This document shows, one piece after another, positions 27,186 to 36,226 of a stretch of 64,000 nucleotides of DNA. The DNA is from DASZTV01 sp036267875 (GTDB lineage: Bacteria; Actinomycetota; Actinomycetes; JAFAQI01): assembly GCA_036267875.1 (NCBI GenBank), contig DATAVE010000113.1, positions 54,469 to 118,468 of the forward strand, in the 5' to 3' direction. A program made the translations under genes and the position numbers. The notes below the pieces were generated by a model that saw only the letters and a list, made by a program, of their open reading frames with translations, did no database searches and was not told the origin of the DNA. Numbering within the stretch: position 1 is the first letter of the stretch; each line of letters opens with the position of its first letter.

Positions 27186-28019
27186 GTGCCCGCCCACGCT
27201 GAGGAGAGCGCGCCTGGCGCGGTCGACCGGCTGACGGCGATGGGCCTTGTGCCCCGTCCGACCGGCTGGGTGCCTGACCAGCCGCCTGAGGTGCGTACGC
27301 CGATCGCGGCTCGCGACGCCGAAGCCGCCCCGGCGAGTTCCGTCAGTGCCGTCCCGCGGCGGCTGCCCTCGCGGCTCGATCTTGCCCGGCTCTCCGCAGC
27401 CGACAGACTGCCGGCCGGCCTCCGCGATCGGCTCCGCGGGATGCCGTCATCGACCCTCGCTGCTGGGCTCGCCGCGGTGCTCGCCGTCGCGATCTCGATC
27501 GGTTTGGTCGTCCATGACCGCAGGCAGCCGACGTCGTACTCCGACACCTACTCCGCGCCGACTGCCGACCCCGCCGCGCCCTCGGCCGCGACCGATGGGT
27601 CGGTCAGCGACGGCAGCTCGATCGTGGTCGACGTCGGCGGGGACGTGCGCCACCCCGGGCTCGTGACCTTGCCGGTCGGTGCCCGCGTCGACGATGCGAT
27701 TCGCGCCGCGGGCGGCCCGCTTCGTCCGCGGGAGCTAGCGCGGACGAACCTTGCCGCGCGGGTCACCGACGGCGAGCTGCTCGTGATCGGCCGAAAGGCC
27801 GGCCACGCGGGCGCGGGCAGCTCAGGCGGCTTGGTCTCGCTCAGTTCATCGTCGCTGACGAAGCTCGAGACGCTGCCAGGCGTCGGACCAGTGACGGCGC
27901 AGAAGATCGTCGACTGGCGAAACGCGCATGGTGGGTTCGCCAGCATCGAGCAGCTGCAGCAGGTCCCTGGCATCGGCCCGACCCGATATGCGGAGCTGTC
28001 ACCGCTCGTCGCTCCGTGA
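27186..28019 (+). CDS. comEA: ComEA-type DNA-binding competence protein
   Basis: The 277-residue protein has a proline/alanine-rich cytoplasmic N terminus, one transmembrane helix (about 97-113), an SLBB-type domain (about 142-205) and a C-terminal helix-hairpin-helix pair with LPGVGPVTAQKIVDWR and VPGIGPTRY. It should bind incoming DNA at the outer face. GTG 27186 follows a GC-rich leader. It overlaps comEC by GTGA. The long N-terminal cytoplasmic part is an addition compared with Bacillus ComEA. Confidence 0.9.
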   Translation: MPAHAEESAPGAVDRLTAMGLVPRPTGWVPDQPPEVRTPIAARDAEAAPASSVSAVPRRLPSRLDLARLSAADRLPAGLRDRLRGMPSSTLAAGLAAVLAVAISIGLVVHDRRQPTSYSDTYSAPTADPAAPSAATDGSVSDGSSIVVDVGGDVRHPGLVTLPVGARVDDAIRAAGGPLRPRELARTNLAARVTDGELLVIGRKAGHAGAGSSGGLVSLSSSSLTKLETLPGVGPVTAQKIVDWRNAHGGFASIEQLQQVPGIGPTRYAELSPLVAP

Positions 28020-29455
28020 CGCCGATGCTGATTGCTGCGGCGGCCGGCTGGGCCACTGCGGCGATCGCCACCCTGCTGGCGGTGCCCGTTGTCGCCGGCG
28101 CTGCGATCGTCGGTGGCCTGCTGGCGGTCGTCGTACGTCGGCGTGCGGTCGTCGTCGCGATCGGGATCGGGATGTTCCTCGCGGCGGCCTCGACTGCCAT
28201 CCATCTCCATCAGCTCCACACCGGGCCGGTCGCCTCGCTGGCCGCGCGTCATGCGGAGGTCGAGGTTGTCGCTCGCCTGGTACGCGATCCAGAGCCCGTG
28301 GTGTCGGGAAGTGGGACGCCGTTCACACTCGTGGATGCCACCGTTGTCGAGGTGCTCGGCGGGCGACCGCAGCACACCTCGGCGCCGGTTCTACTGCTGT
28401 CGTTCGGCGGCGGTTGGCAAGGTCTGCTGCCCGGTCAGCGAGTGGACGTCTCGGGTCGACTCGAACCACCCCGTCCGCACGACGATGTCGCCGCGGTGAT
28501 CGACGTTCGCGGTACGCCGCGGCCGATCGGCCGGCCGGTCTGGTGGCAGCGAGCGGCCGGACACGCCCGCGCGGCGCTGCTCGCGGCATGTGCCGGCCTG
28601 CCGGCCGACTCGCGCGGCTTGCTGCCGGGCCTCGTCGATGGCGACACCTCGCGAGTGCCTGCGGCGCTGCAGACAGACATGCGCGCGACGGGTCTTACCC
28701 ACCTCGAGGCGGTCTCGGGGGAGAACCTCACAATCGTGCTCGGCGTTGTCATGGCGCTCGCGCGCGGCGCCGGACTGCGGCGTCGGAGCCGAGTCGTCGT
28801 GGCGGCCGTCGCGGTCGTTGCCTTCGTGTGGCTCGCCCGACCGTCGCCAAGCGTGCTGCGCGCGGCGGTCATGAGTGCCGTGGCGCTGCTGGCGATGTAT
28901 GCGGGGCGCCGTACCTCGGCGCTGCCGACGCTCTCGCTCGCGGTCCTGATCCTCGTGGTGATCGACCCGTTCCTCGCCCGATCGGTCGGCTTCGTGTTGT
29001 CGGTCGTCGCGACCGCGGCGATCGTGGTGATCGCCCCGGGCTGGACCCGCCGGCTCGAGCGCAGGTTCCCGAAGCCGATCGCCATTGCGATCGCCGTGCC
29101 GGCGGCGGCGCAGCTCGCCTGCACACCGGTATTGGTTCTCGCGTTCGCCCAGCTGACGCCGTACGCGGTCCCGGCGAACCTCGTGGCGGGGCCCGCGGTC
29201 GCTCCCGCCACGGTTCTTGGTCTGATCGGCGCGGTATTGGCGTCGGCGTCGGTTGGGCTTGCCGAACCGCTCGTTTGGGTCGGCGCGCTCCCGACGGCGT
29301 GCATCGCCTGGACAGCGCATGGCTTCGCTGCCTTTCCGGGTGCGGCGATTACCTTGTCTCGGTCTGTGGCGATTGTGACGGCGGTCGCAGCCACCGGGTT
29401 GCTGTGGCGAATCGTGAAGCGACGGGCTGCGTCAGAAACCCGTGAGATTCTGTAG
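28016..29455 (+). CDS. comEC: ComEC-type DNA uptake channel, short form
   Basis: This 479-residue polytopic membrane protein has the Competence core with HLEAVSGENLTIVLG (about residue 233), the conserved motif of ComEC channels, and an N-terminal DUF4131-like stretch. It lacks the C-terminal metallo-beta-lactamase domain of full ComEC, as in many actinobacteria. It should be the DNA channel working with ComEA. The GTG overlaps the comEA stop. holA follows after two bases. Confidence 0.88.
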   Translation: MTPMLIAAAAGWATAAIATLLAVPVVAGAAIVGGLLAVVVRRRAVVVAIGIGMFLAAASTAIHLHQLHTGPVASLAARHAEVEVVARLVRDPEPVVSGSGTPFTLVDATVVEVLGGRPQHTSAPVLLLSFGGGWQGLLPGQRVDVSGRLEPPRPHDDVAAVIDVRGTPRPIGRPVWWQRAAGHARAALLAACAGLPADSRGLLPGLVDGDTSRVPAALQTDMRATGLTHLEAVSGENLTIVLGVVMALARGAGLRRRSRVVVAAVAVVAFVWLARPSPSVLRAAVMSAVALLAMYAGRRTSALPTLSLAVLILVVIDPFLARSVGFVLSVVATAAIVVIAPGWTRRLERRFPKPIAIAIAVPAAAQLACTPVLVLAFAQLTPYAVPANLVAGPAVAPATVLGLIGAVLASASVGLAEPLVWVGALPTACIAWTAHGFAAFPGAAITLSRSVAIVTAVAATGLLWRIVKRRAASETREIL

Positions 29456-29457
29456 GG

Positions 29458-30402
29458 GTGCCCAGCGCAACCATTGCCGTCGGTGACGACGGACTGCTCG
29501 CCGACCGCGTGGTCGCGCGGGCAGTGGCTGGTGCCGAGGTCGGCGCGAGCGTCCACGACACCGTGGCTGCAGAGTTGACGGCCGACCTGCTCGCCGAGAT
29601 CGCCTCGCCTTCGTTGTTCGCAGAACCACGCGTCTTGGTGATCCGTGGGTTGCAGGACCTGGCCAAGGACGTCGTCGATCCGCTGGTGGCGACCCTCGAG
29701 GACGACTCCGTCGACCTCACGGTGGTGGCACATCACGCTGGCGGGGTTAAGGGCAAGGCGATCCTCGAGGCTCTCAAGGGAGTCGGTGCAACGACAGTCG
29801 CGATCCCGAAGATCACCTCGGTGCGTGACCGGGAGCAGTTCGCGGTCGACGAGGTCAAGGCGGCAGGTGGTCGGATCGACCGGGATGCCGCGATCGAGCT
29901 GGTTGCGGCAATCGGCAACGATTTGCGTGAGATCGCGACGGCCTGCGGGCAGCTGGTAGCCGATGTCGGACCCTCGATCTCGCTCAATGAGGTGGCGATC
30001 TATCACCGTGGTCGTGCCGAGTCGAGCGGCTTCGCCGTCGCTGATCGCGCGGTCGAAGGCAACACCGCAGCAGCGATCGAGACGCTTCGCTGGGCCTACG
30101 CGACCGGGCTCGATCCCATATTGGTCAGTAGCTCGCTTGCAGCGAATCTTCGGTTGATCGCCCAGGTGGGTGCAGCAGGAGGTGGCTCGCCTGACGCGGT
30201 CGCCGGGCGGTTGGGAATGCCTGCGTGGAAGGTCCGCCGAGCTCAGGACTGGCTGCGGCGTTGGCGGCCGGACGCGCTGGCTCGCGCCGTGCGAGCAGTC
30301 GCTGTCGCTGATGCGGACCTCAAGGGTGCCGCCGACGACGCGGCGTACGCCGTCGAACGCGCCGTACTCGCTGTCGCCGCCGCTGCGAACTCCCCGGCAT
30401 GA
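29458..30402 (+). CDS. holA: DNA polymerase III delta subunit
   Basis: The 314-residue protein has the HolA pattern: an N-terminal ATPase-like domain with FAEPRVLVIRGLQDL, LTVVAHHAGGVKGKAILEALK, then the lid and C-terminal collar (LRWAYATGLDPILVSSSLAANLRLIAQV). It opens the sliding clamp in the clamp loader. GTG 29458 is used. The usual place after comEC is kept, and it ends in an ATGA overlap with the next gene. Confidence 0.9.
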   Translation: MPSATIAVGDDGLLADRVVARAVAGAEVGASVHDTVAAELTADLLAEIASPSLFAEPRVLVIRGLQDLAKDVVDPLVATLEDDSVDLTVVAHHAGGVKGKAILEALKGVGATTVAIPKITSVRDREQFAVDEVKAAGGRIDRDAAIELVAAIGNDLREIATACGQLVADVGPSISLNEVAIYHRGRAESSGFAVADRAVEGNTAAAIETLRWAYATGLDPILVSSSLAANLRLIAQVGAAGGGSPDAVAGRLGMPAWKVRRAQDWLRRWRPDALARAVRAVAVADADLKGAADDAAYAVERAVLAVAAAANSPA

Positions 30403-31787
30403 CCAACCAGCCGCTCGATGAGCCGGCGCACGAGGTCGACGCTCATCCGCCGTTCCGGATGCGCTCGCGTAGTCGGTTGCTGCTCCCGGACATTGCGCCG
30501 CCGACCCGAGCCGAGCTGCGTTGGGCGGCCGAACGACGGCGGATACAGCGCGCCGAACGCGACGCTGCCCGCCAGGCCGTACGCGAAGCGAAGCAGCTGG
30601 CAAGTGCACGCGTCGCCGAAGTCGTCGAGGCTCCCGTCGAAGCGCCACCGGTTGCGGTCGACGAGCCGGTCACGCAACTCGTCGCGGCGCCGGACGAAGA
30701 CTGGCTGATCTTTCCCGAGGTGGCCGGCTCGGTGGCGCCGGTCGATCCGGATCCGGATCCGCAACCAGAGCCGGAGCCCGAGTGGGAGCCGGACCCCGAG
30801 CCGGAGGCGGAGCCCGAGCCGGAGCCGGAGGCGGAGGCGGACCCGGAGCCGGAGGCGCTCGCGGCGTTCAAGCCGCTGGCGCTCGACCCGGTCGACGACG
30901 TCAAGCCGGCAACCTTCGCGCGGCTGCGTTCACCGCGAGTCGCGGTGCGACGCCCGGATTGGCTCGACCGAGGTCCGCTATTCGACGATGCCGACGACAT
31001 CGAGCTGCCCGAGCTCGAGCCCAGCCTCGATCTGGACTTCCACCCGGATACGTCTGAATCGCCGGCGTGGGCCAGCCCCGAGCGAGCTGGCGCCGAGCTC
31101 GCGCCATGGCGACCGTCCGAGTCGGACGACGTCGACAACGACGACTGGCTCGATGAGGAAGACGAGCCGCCGGTCGTCTCGCAGTTGCTGGTCGTGCGCG
31201 ATCCGCGCGGCGCCGGCCCGTCGCGGATCGCGGTGCTGGATGACGCATCGACTACCGGGCTGACAGACACCGTTGCGCTGCCGAGGCAGCCGTTTGTCGC
31301 GCCGGATGACCATTTGCCTGAGCTCGACGACTACTTCGTCGATCACCAAGAGCGTGACGTCGATCTCGATCTCGATGTCGACGGCGAGCCCGGGTCTGAT
31401 TGGCCGGATCTGGACCTACCGGTCCGGGTAGCCCGGGAGTCCATTCATCCGACGCTGGCGCCTGACATCGAGGAGCGCTACGAGTACGAGCCGGCGCCCG
31501 ACGTACCGAAGGTCTGGGATGGCCGGCCGGCACCGATGTTCTGGCGGGTGCTGCGCCTTCGCCATATCCGGCCGAACGGCTGGCTGCGCGCGCTGTTCTT
31601 CGAAGGATCGGTCGCCCTCGCGGTGGTGCTCGTCCTCGCCGGCGCGGCCAGTGTCTGGACGATCGTGGTGCTGCCGATGGTCGTCGCGCTCATCGTGAAG
31701 GCGAACGACGTGCTGGTCGGGAGCCTGCGGCGAAGCTTTGCGGCGCCGGAAGCTGTCGCGTACGAACGCGAAGAAGAGCTGGTTTGA
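30399..31787 (+). CDS. acidic membrane protein with proline-glutamate repeats
   Basis: This 462-residue protein is not recognised. An Arg/Ala-rich helix lies at about 38-77. Next comes a Pro-Glu/Asp repeat tract (about 117-150) encoded by repetitive DNA at 30745-30860, then long acidic disordered stretches. Near the C terminus are two hydrophobic segments (about 405-440), close to a WRVLRLRHIRPNGWLR basic patch. It overlaps holA by ATGA. Most of the chain would be cytoplasmic. The design suggests a scaffold or envelope-linked protein, but there is no family evidence. Confidence 0.6.
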   Translation: MTNQPLDEPAHEVDAHPPFRMRSRSRLLLPDIAPPTRAELRWAAERRRIQRAERDAARQAVREAKQLASARVAEVVEAPVEAPPVAVDEPVTQLVAAPDEDWLIFPEVAGSVAPVDPDPDPQPEPEPEWEPDPEPEAEPEPEPEAEADPEPEALAAFKPLALDPVDDVKPATFARLRSPRVAVRRPDWLDRGPLFDDADDIELPELEPSLDLDFHPDTSESPAWASPERAGAELAPWRPSESDDVDNDDWLDEEDEPPVVSQLLVVRDPRGAGPSRIAVLDDASTTGLTDTVALPRQPFVAPDDHLPELDDYFVDHQERDVDLDLDVDGEPGSDWPDLDLPVRVARESIHPTLAPDIEERYEYEPAPDVPKVWDGRPAPMFWRVLRLRHIRPNGWLRALFFEGSVALAVVLVLAGAASVWTIVVLPMVVALIVKANDVLVGSLRRSFAAPEAVAYEREEELV

Positions 31788-31791
31788 GCGC

Positions 31792-32055
31792 CTAGCTCTT
31801 CTTGTTGGCCTGAACGGCCATCGCGGACTTGCGGTTGGCCGCCTGGTTGGCGTGGATGACGCCCTTGCTCACGGCCTTGTCGAGCAGGCGAGAGGCGCTG
31901 CGCAGTTCCGTGGTGGTCTTCTCCGCGTCGCCCGCCTCGGCAGCGGCACGGAAGCGGCGTACGGCGGTCTTCAGCTCCGACTTCACGGCCTTGTTGCGCA
32001 GCCGGGCAACCTCGTTCTGCTTGTTGCGCTTGATCTGGCTCTTGATGTTGGCCAC
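31792..32055 (-). CDS. rpsT: 30S ribosomal protein S20
   Basis: This 87-residue basic protein has the S20 pattern ANIKSQIKRNKQNE at the start, followed by RNKAVKSELKTAVRR and a C-terminal RLLDKAVSKGVIHANQAANRKS helix (key residues K, G, H, N, A, N, K). It binds 16S rRNA in the small subunit. The start codon is GTG (32055). It is convergent with the acidic membrane protein gene (four bases apart) and divergent from lepA. Confidence 0.97.
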   Translation of the reverse strand: MANIKSQIKRNKQNEVARLRNKAVKSELKTAVRRFRAAAEAGDAEKTTTELRSASRLLDKAVSKGVIHANQAANRKSAMAVQANKKS

Positions 32056-32167
32056 GCGGGAACTACCTCGATCGACGTCGGATTTGAGACTGCGGAAACT
32101 GCCCGGTAGAGATTAGCAGCGCAGCCACGCCCAGACGAATGTTCGCTCCGCCGTGACACGATGGAAC

Positions 32168-33988
32168 GTGCCCATCGCCGAAGTGCAGACGGACCCGGCT
32201 CGGATCCGCAACTTCTGCATCATCGCGCACATCGACCACGGCAAGTCGACGCTCGCGGACCGCATGCTCGAGATCACGGGGCTGGTCGACGGGCGTCAGA
32301 TGCGGGCGCAGTACCTCGACAAGATGGACATCGAGCGTGAGCGCGGCATCACCATCAAGGCGCAGAACGTCCGCCTTCCCTGGACGATGGATGGCGACGA
32401 CTACGTCCTGCACCTGATCGACACTCCCGGCCACGTCGACTTCTCCTACGAGGTCAGCCGCAGCCTTGCCGCGTGTGAGGGCGCGATCCTGCTGGTGGAC
32501 GCCGCCCAGGGCATCGAGGCACAGACGCTGGCCAACCTGTACCTCGCGATCGAGAACGACCTGACGGTGATCCCGGTGCTCAACAAGATCGACCTGCCGG
32601 CCGCTCAGCCGGAGAAGTACGCCGCGGAGATCGCACGGATCATCGGCTGCGACCCGGACTCGGTGCTTCGGGTCAGCGCGAAGACCGGCGAGGGCGTACG
32701 CGCGCTGATCGACGCGGTAGTGGCGCAGGTTCCTCATCCCGTCGGCGACCCGGCGGCGCCCGCACGAGCGCTGATCTTCGACTCCGTCTATGACATCTAT
32801 CGCGGGGTGGTCTCCTATGTCCGGGTGGTCGACGGCCGGCTGACGACCCGCGACCGCTGCTTGATGATGTCGACGGGTGCTGCACACGAGACCCTCGAGG
32901 TCGGCGTCGCGGCTCCCGACCCGACGCCGACGGCAAGTCTTGGCGTCGGTGAGGTCGGCTACGTGATCTCCGGGGTGAAGGACGTCCGGCAGGCCCGCGT
33001 CGGCGACACGATCACCACTGCGACGCGGCCCGCAAAGGAGTCTTTGGGGGGTTATCGAAGCCCGCGACCGATGGTCTACTCCGGGCTGTATCCGATCGAC
33101 GGCAGCGACTACCCGCTGCTGCGTGACGCGCTCGACAAGCTTCAGCTCAACGACGCGGCGTTGGTCTACGAGCCCGAGACCTCCACGGCGCTCGGCTTCG
33201 GCTTCCGGTGTGGCTTCCTCGGGCTGCTCCACCTCGAGATCGTCCGCGAGCGACTCGAGCGCGAGTTCGATCTCTCGCTGATCTCGACCGCACCGAACGT
33301 CGTCTACCGGGTCGACATGGAAGACGGCGGGGAGGTCGTCGTGACGAACCCGGCGGACTGGCCGGACGGGAAGATCGGCGGGATCTACGAGCCGGTCGTG
33401 GACGCGATGCTCCTGCTCCCCAACGACTACGTCGGTGCCGTGATGGACCTCTGCCAAACCCGACGTGGATCGTTGAAGGGCATGGACTACCTGTCCGAGG
33501 AGCGCGTCGAGCTGAAGTACACGCTCCCGCTCGGTGAGATCATCTTCGACTTCTTCGACCAGCTGAAGTCGCGGACCCGGGGCTACGCGTCGCTCGACTA
33601 CGAGCCCGCCGGCGAGCAGGCGTCCGACCTGGTGAAGGTCGACATCCTGTTGCAGGGTGAGCCGGTCGACGCGTTCAGCGCGATCGTGCACAAGGACAAG
33701 GCGTATGCCTATGGCACGTCGATGGCGACCAAGTTGCGCGAGCTGATCCCTCGCCAGCAGTTCGAGGTTCCGATCCAGGCCGCGATCGGGTCACGCGTGA
33801 TCGCTCGCGAGAACATCCGAGCGATGCGCAAGGACGTACTTGCCAAGTGCTACGGCGGCGACATCACTCGTAAGCGCAAGCTGCTCGAGAAGCAGAAGGA
33901 AGGCAAGAAGCGGATGAAGATGGTCGGCCGCGTCGAGGTGCCCCAAGAGGCCTTCATCGCCGCGCTGTCCACCAACGCCGCCGACTAA
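32168..33988 (+). CDS. lepA: elongation factor 4 (back-translocase)
   Basis: This 606-residue GTPase has G1 AHIDHGKST (around 18-26), DTPGH (around 83-87), NKID (around 137-140), EF-G-like domains and the LepA-specific C-terminal domain with YPLLRDALDKL and ANIRAMRKDVLAKCYGGD-like sequence near the end. It back-translocates stalled ribosomes. GTG 32168 gives the standard N terminus; an upstream GTG at 32153 is in frame but adds five residues outside the family pattern. Confidence 0.95.
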   Translation: MPIAEVQTDPARIRNFCIIAHIDHGKSTLADRMLEITGLVDGRQMRAQYLDKMDIERERGITIKAQNVRLPWTMDGDDYVLHLIDTPGHVDFSYEVSRSLAACEGAILLVDAAQGIEAQTLANLYLAIENDLTVIPVLNKIDLPAAQPEKYAAEIARIIGCDPDSVLRVSAKTGEGVRALIDAVVAQVPHPVGDPAAPARALIFDSVYDIYRGVVSYVRVVDGRLTTRDRCLMMSTGAAHETLEVGVAAPDPTPTASLGVGEVGYVISGVKDVRQARVGDTITTATRPAKESLGGYRSPRPMVYSGLYPIDGSDYPLLRDALDKLQLNDAALVYEPETSTALGFGFRCGFLGLLHLEIVRERLEREFDLSLISTAPNVVYRVDMEDGGEVVVTNPADWPDGKIGGIYEPVVDAMLLLPNDYVGAVMDLCQTRRGSLKGMDYLSEERVELKYTLPLGEIIFDFFDQLKSRTRGYASLDYEPAGEQASDLVKVDILLQGEPVDAFSAIVHKDKAYAYGTSMATKLRELIPRQQFEVPIQAAIGSRVIARENIRAMRKDVLAKCYGGDITRKRKLLEKQKEGKKRMKMVGRVEVPQEAFIAALSTNAAD

Positions 33989-34026
33989 CCTTCCCCGAAG
34001 TAGCACACGTCCGGGCGATCCGGCAG

Positions 34027-34968
34027 CTAGCCCAGTCGGGACGAGCCGCGCTTCACCAGTTCCGCGCGGAGGCCATGGATCGGCTCCTCCAGCTCGGCGA
34101 ACGCCTGTTGAATCCGGTCGCTCGCAGGAGTCTCGGGCACCCAGCCGCGCCACGAAATGAGCAGGGTCGCGCTGGCGACGACGAGCCACACGTCGTCTGC
34201 TTCAGGCAATGGCATTGCGTCGGCGTCACGCCAGGCGTCGGCCGCTCGGACCAGCTCCGGACGGGTGCAGCCGATGTAGATACGGATGTCCTCGTCGGTG
34301 AACTCTGGCGAGCGAAGCGTGGCTGCGAGGAGCTCGGTGACGGTTGACCTGACCTCGGCTGTGACTTGGGTCAGATCGAAGCTCGTGTCCGCGATCAAGC
34401 GGTTAGACGTCGTTCCGAGTCGGCCGCGCCATGCGCGCGCCCGAGCGAGGATCTCTGAAATCGTGTCGGACTTGTCATCCGCGTAGTGGTTCATGTCCGT
34501 CCACTTCTGCTTCGCGAGCTCTCGCTTCACCGCGGCGTAGTTCTCGCGGTCGTCGCTGTTGACCCTCAGCCAGTCGCGGAGATCGAGGTAGGCGTCGATT
34601 TCCGGCGAGTCCCAGTCGTAGACGTGGAGGTGGACGTCACGGCTCGGGGTACGAAGCATTCGATGGCCGACCTCCCGGACGCGTAGTAGGAAGCCGGCCT
34701 GTTCGAGTGTGGGCACATACGTCGCCTCGTCATCGACCGTCCGAACGACGAGCAGGACGTCGACGATCGGCTTTGCGGCCAAGCCGCGCACCGAGGTGCT
34801 GCCGATGTGCTCGATGCGTACGGCGACCGAGCCGAGCGCGGCTGCGATCTGCTGCTTCAGGGCGATGAATCGGTCGCGCCAGGCGGGGTCGTAGTCGACG
34901 ATCGTGATCGTCACCGGCTCGCGGCCACCGATCAGGACCGCGTCCAGTTCGGCATCACGGTCGGTCAT
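34027..34968 (-). CDS. GrpB-family protein with a C-terminal extension
   Basis: This 313-residue protein begins with a GrpB/UPF0157 nucleotidyltransferase-fold domain (about 18-180: IVDYDPAWRDRF, IEHIGSTSVRGLAAKPIVDVLLVV). A further 130 residues follow that have no recognised family, including DIRIYIGCTRPELVRAADAW. GrpB members are usually about 170-190 residues, so this looks like a fusion. The start and end are clear, and it is convergent with lepA. Function is unknown. Confidence 0.75.
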   Translation of the reverse strand: MTDRDAELDAVLIGGREPVTITIVDYDPAWRDRFIALKQQIAAALGSVAVRIEHIGSTSVRGLAAKPIVDVLLVVRTVDDEATYVPTLEQAGFLLRVREVGHRMLRTPSRDVHLHVYDWDSPEIDAYLDLRDWLRVNSDDRENYAAVKRELAKQKWTDMNHYADDKSDTISEILARARAWRGRLGTTSNRLIADTSFDLTQVTAEVRSTVTELLAATLRSPEFTDEDIRIYIGCTRPELVRAADAWRDADAMPLPEADDVWLVVASATLLISWRGWVPETPASDRIQQAFAELEEPIHGLRAELVKRGSSRLG

Positions 34969-35002
34969 CCCCCGAAGTATCCGCCCAGTGGAGACTGGAT
35001 GG

Positions 35003-36226
35003 ATGCCGTCGACGCTGCCAGAGGGCGATCCTGCTCCGAGTGACGGATCGCTTCCGGCGTCAGCCCTCGACGGACTCGGTCAGCGTCCGTTCGGCGTATA
35101 CGTCCACGTACCGTTCTGCGCTTCGCGTTGTGGGTACTGCGATTTCAACACCTACACCGCGAGTGAGCTCGGTGGTGGCGCTTCGCAAGCGGAGTATGCC
35201 GACACCGCCGCGCGGGAGATGGAGCTTGCGGCGAGAGCTCTCGGTCGAGATCGGCCTCGTGCCTCGACCGTGTTCTTCGGCGGTGGGACGCCGACCCTCC
35301 TGCCTGCGGCCGACCTCAACGCGCTGCTCGGTTGCGTTCACACGATGTTCGGACTTTCGTCTGATGCTGAGGTGACGACGGAGGCGAACCCGGAGTCGGT
35401 CAACCCTGCATACCTGGCGGAGCTGCGCGCCGGTGGCTTCACCCGGATCAGCTTCGGCATGCAGTCGGCGAGCAGCCGCGTGCTTGCCGTCCTGGATCGC
35501 CATCACACCGTCGGTCGTGCGGCGCAGGCCGTGACGGAGGCCCGTGACGCCGGCTTCGAGCACATCAACGTCGACCTGATCTACGGAGCGCCCGGTGAGA
35601 CCGACGACGACTGGCGAGGTTCGTTGGATGCGGCAATCAACAGCGGCGCGGACCACGTCTCGGCGTACTCCCTGATCGTCGAGCCGGGCACTCGCCTGGC
35701 CACGAGGGTCGCGCGTGGCGAGCTGCCGATGACCGACGACGACGTGCTTGCCGACCGCTACGCGATCGCCGACGAGGCGCTTACCAGCGCGGGGTTCGAG
35801 TGGTACGAGGTTTCCAACTGGGCGCGGTCGCCGGGGGCCCGGTCGCGGCACAACCTTCTCTACTGGACTGACGCCGATTGGTGGGGTGTCGGGCCTGGCG
35901 CTCACAGTCACGTCGGCGGGGTGCGGTGGTGGAACGTCAAACACCCTCGCGACTACGCGGCGAAGCTAGGTGCCCTGCAGTCGCCTGCCGCGGCGCGAGA
36001 GCTGCTCAGCGACGAGGACCGGCGGGTCGAACGGATCATGCTTGCCCTTCGGTTACGCACGGGGCTGACCCTCGCGGAGGTCGATGACCATGCGCGTGCG
36101 GCGGCGCAGACGGCGGCGACCGACGGGCTGCTCGACGAGGTGGCGCTTGATGTTGGCACCGCCGTGCTGACGTTTCGCGGTCGGCTGCTTGCCGACGCAG
36201 TCGTCCGTGCGATGGTCGGTCCGTGA
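35003..36226 (+). CDS. hemW: haem chaperone HemW (radical SAM, HemN-like)
   Basis: The 407-residue radical SAM protein has the cluster motif CASRCGYCDF and GGGTPTLLPAADL. It then has HNLLYW and YEVSNWAR, which are typical of the haem chaperone HemW rather than of the coproporphyrinogen dehydrogenase HemN. It lacks a HemN-like N-terminal extension. The ATG at 35003, after a GGAG, is preferred to upstream starts. It overlaps the next gene by GTGA. Confidence 0.87.
   Translation: MPSTLPEGDPAPSDGSLPASALDGLGQRPFGVYVHVPFCASRCGYCDFNTYTASELGGGASQAEYADTAAREMELAARALGRDRPRASTVFFGGGTPTLLPAADLNALLGCVHTMFGLSSDAEVTTEANPESVNPAYLAELRAGGFTRISFGMQSASSRVLAVLDRHHTVGRAAQAVTEARDAGFEHINVDLIYGAPGETDDDWRGSLDAAINSGADHVSAYSLIVEPGTRLATRVARGELPMTDDDVLADRYAIADEALTSAGFEWYEVSNWARSPGARSRHNLLYWTDADWWGVGPGAHSHVGGVRWWNVKHPRDYAAKLGALQSPAAARELLSDEDRRVERIMLALRLRTGLTLAEVDDHARAAAQTAATDGLLDEVALDVGTAVLTFRGRLLADAVVRAMVGP

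Noticed and set aside
27928..29445. Long plus-strand frame overlapping comEA and comEC
   Set aside because: It is the +1 shadow of comEC, very rich in arginine, and lacks any domain or start signal.
28435..30648. 737-residue minus-strand frame opposite comEC and holA
   Set aside because: It has no conserved motif, covers three well-supported genes and shows the composition of antisense high-GC DNA.
30745..30860. Tandem-like GC-rich repeat, considered as a CRISPR or VNTR array
   Set aside because: The units are of unequal length and simply encode the Pro-Glu tract; there are no spacers.
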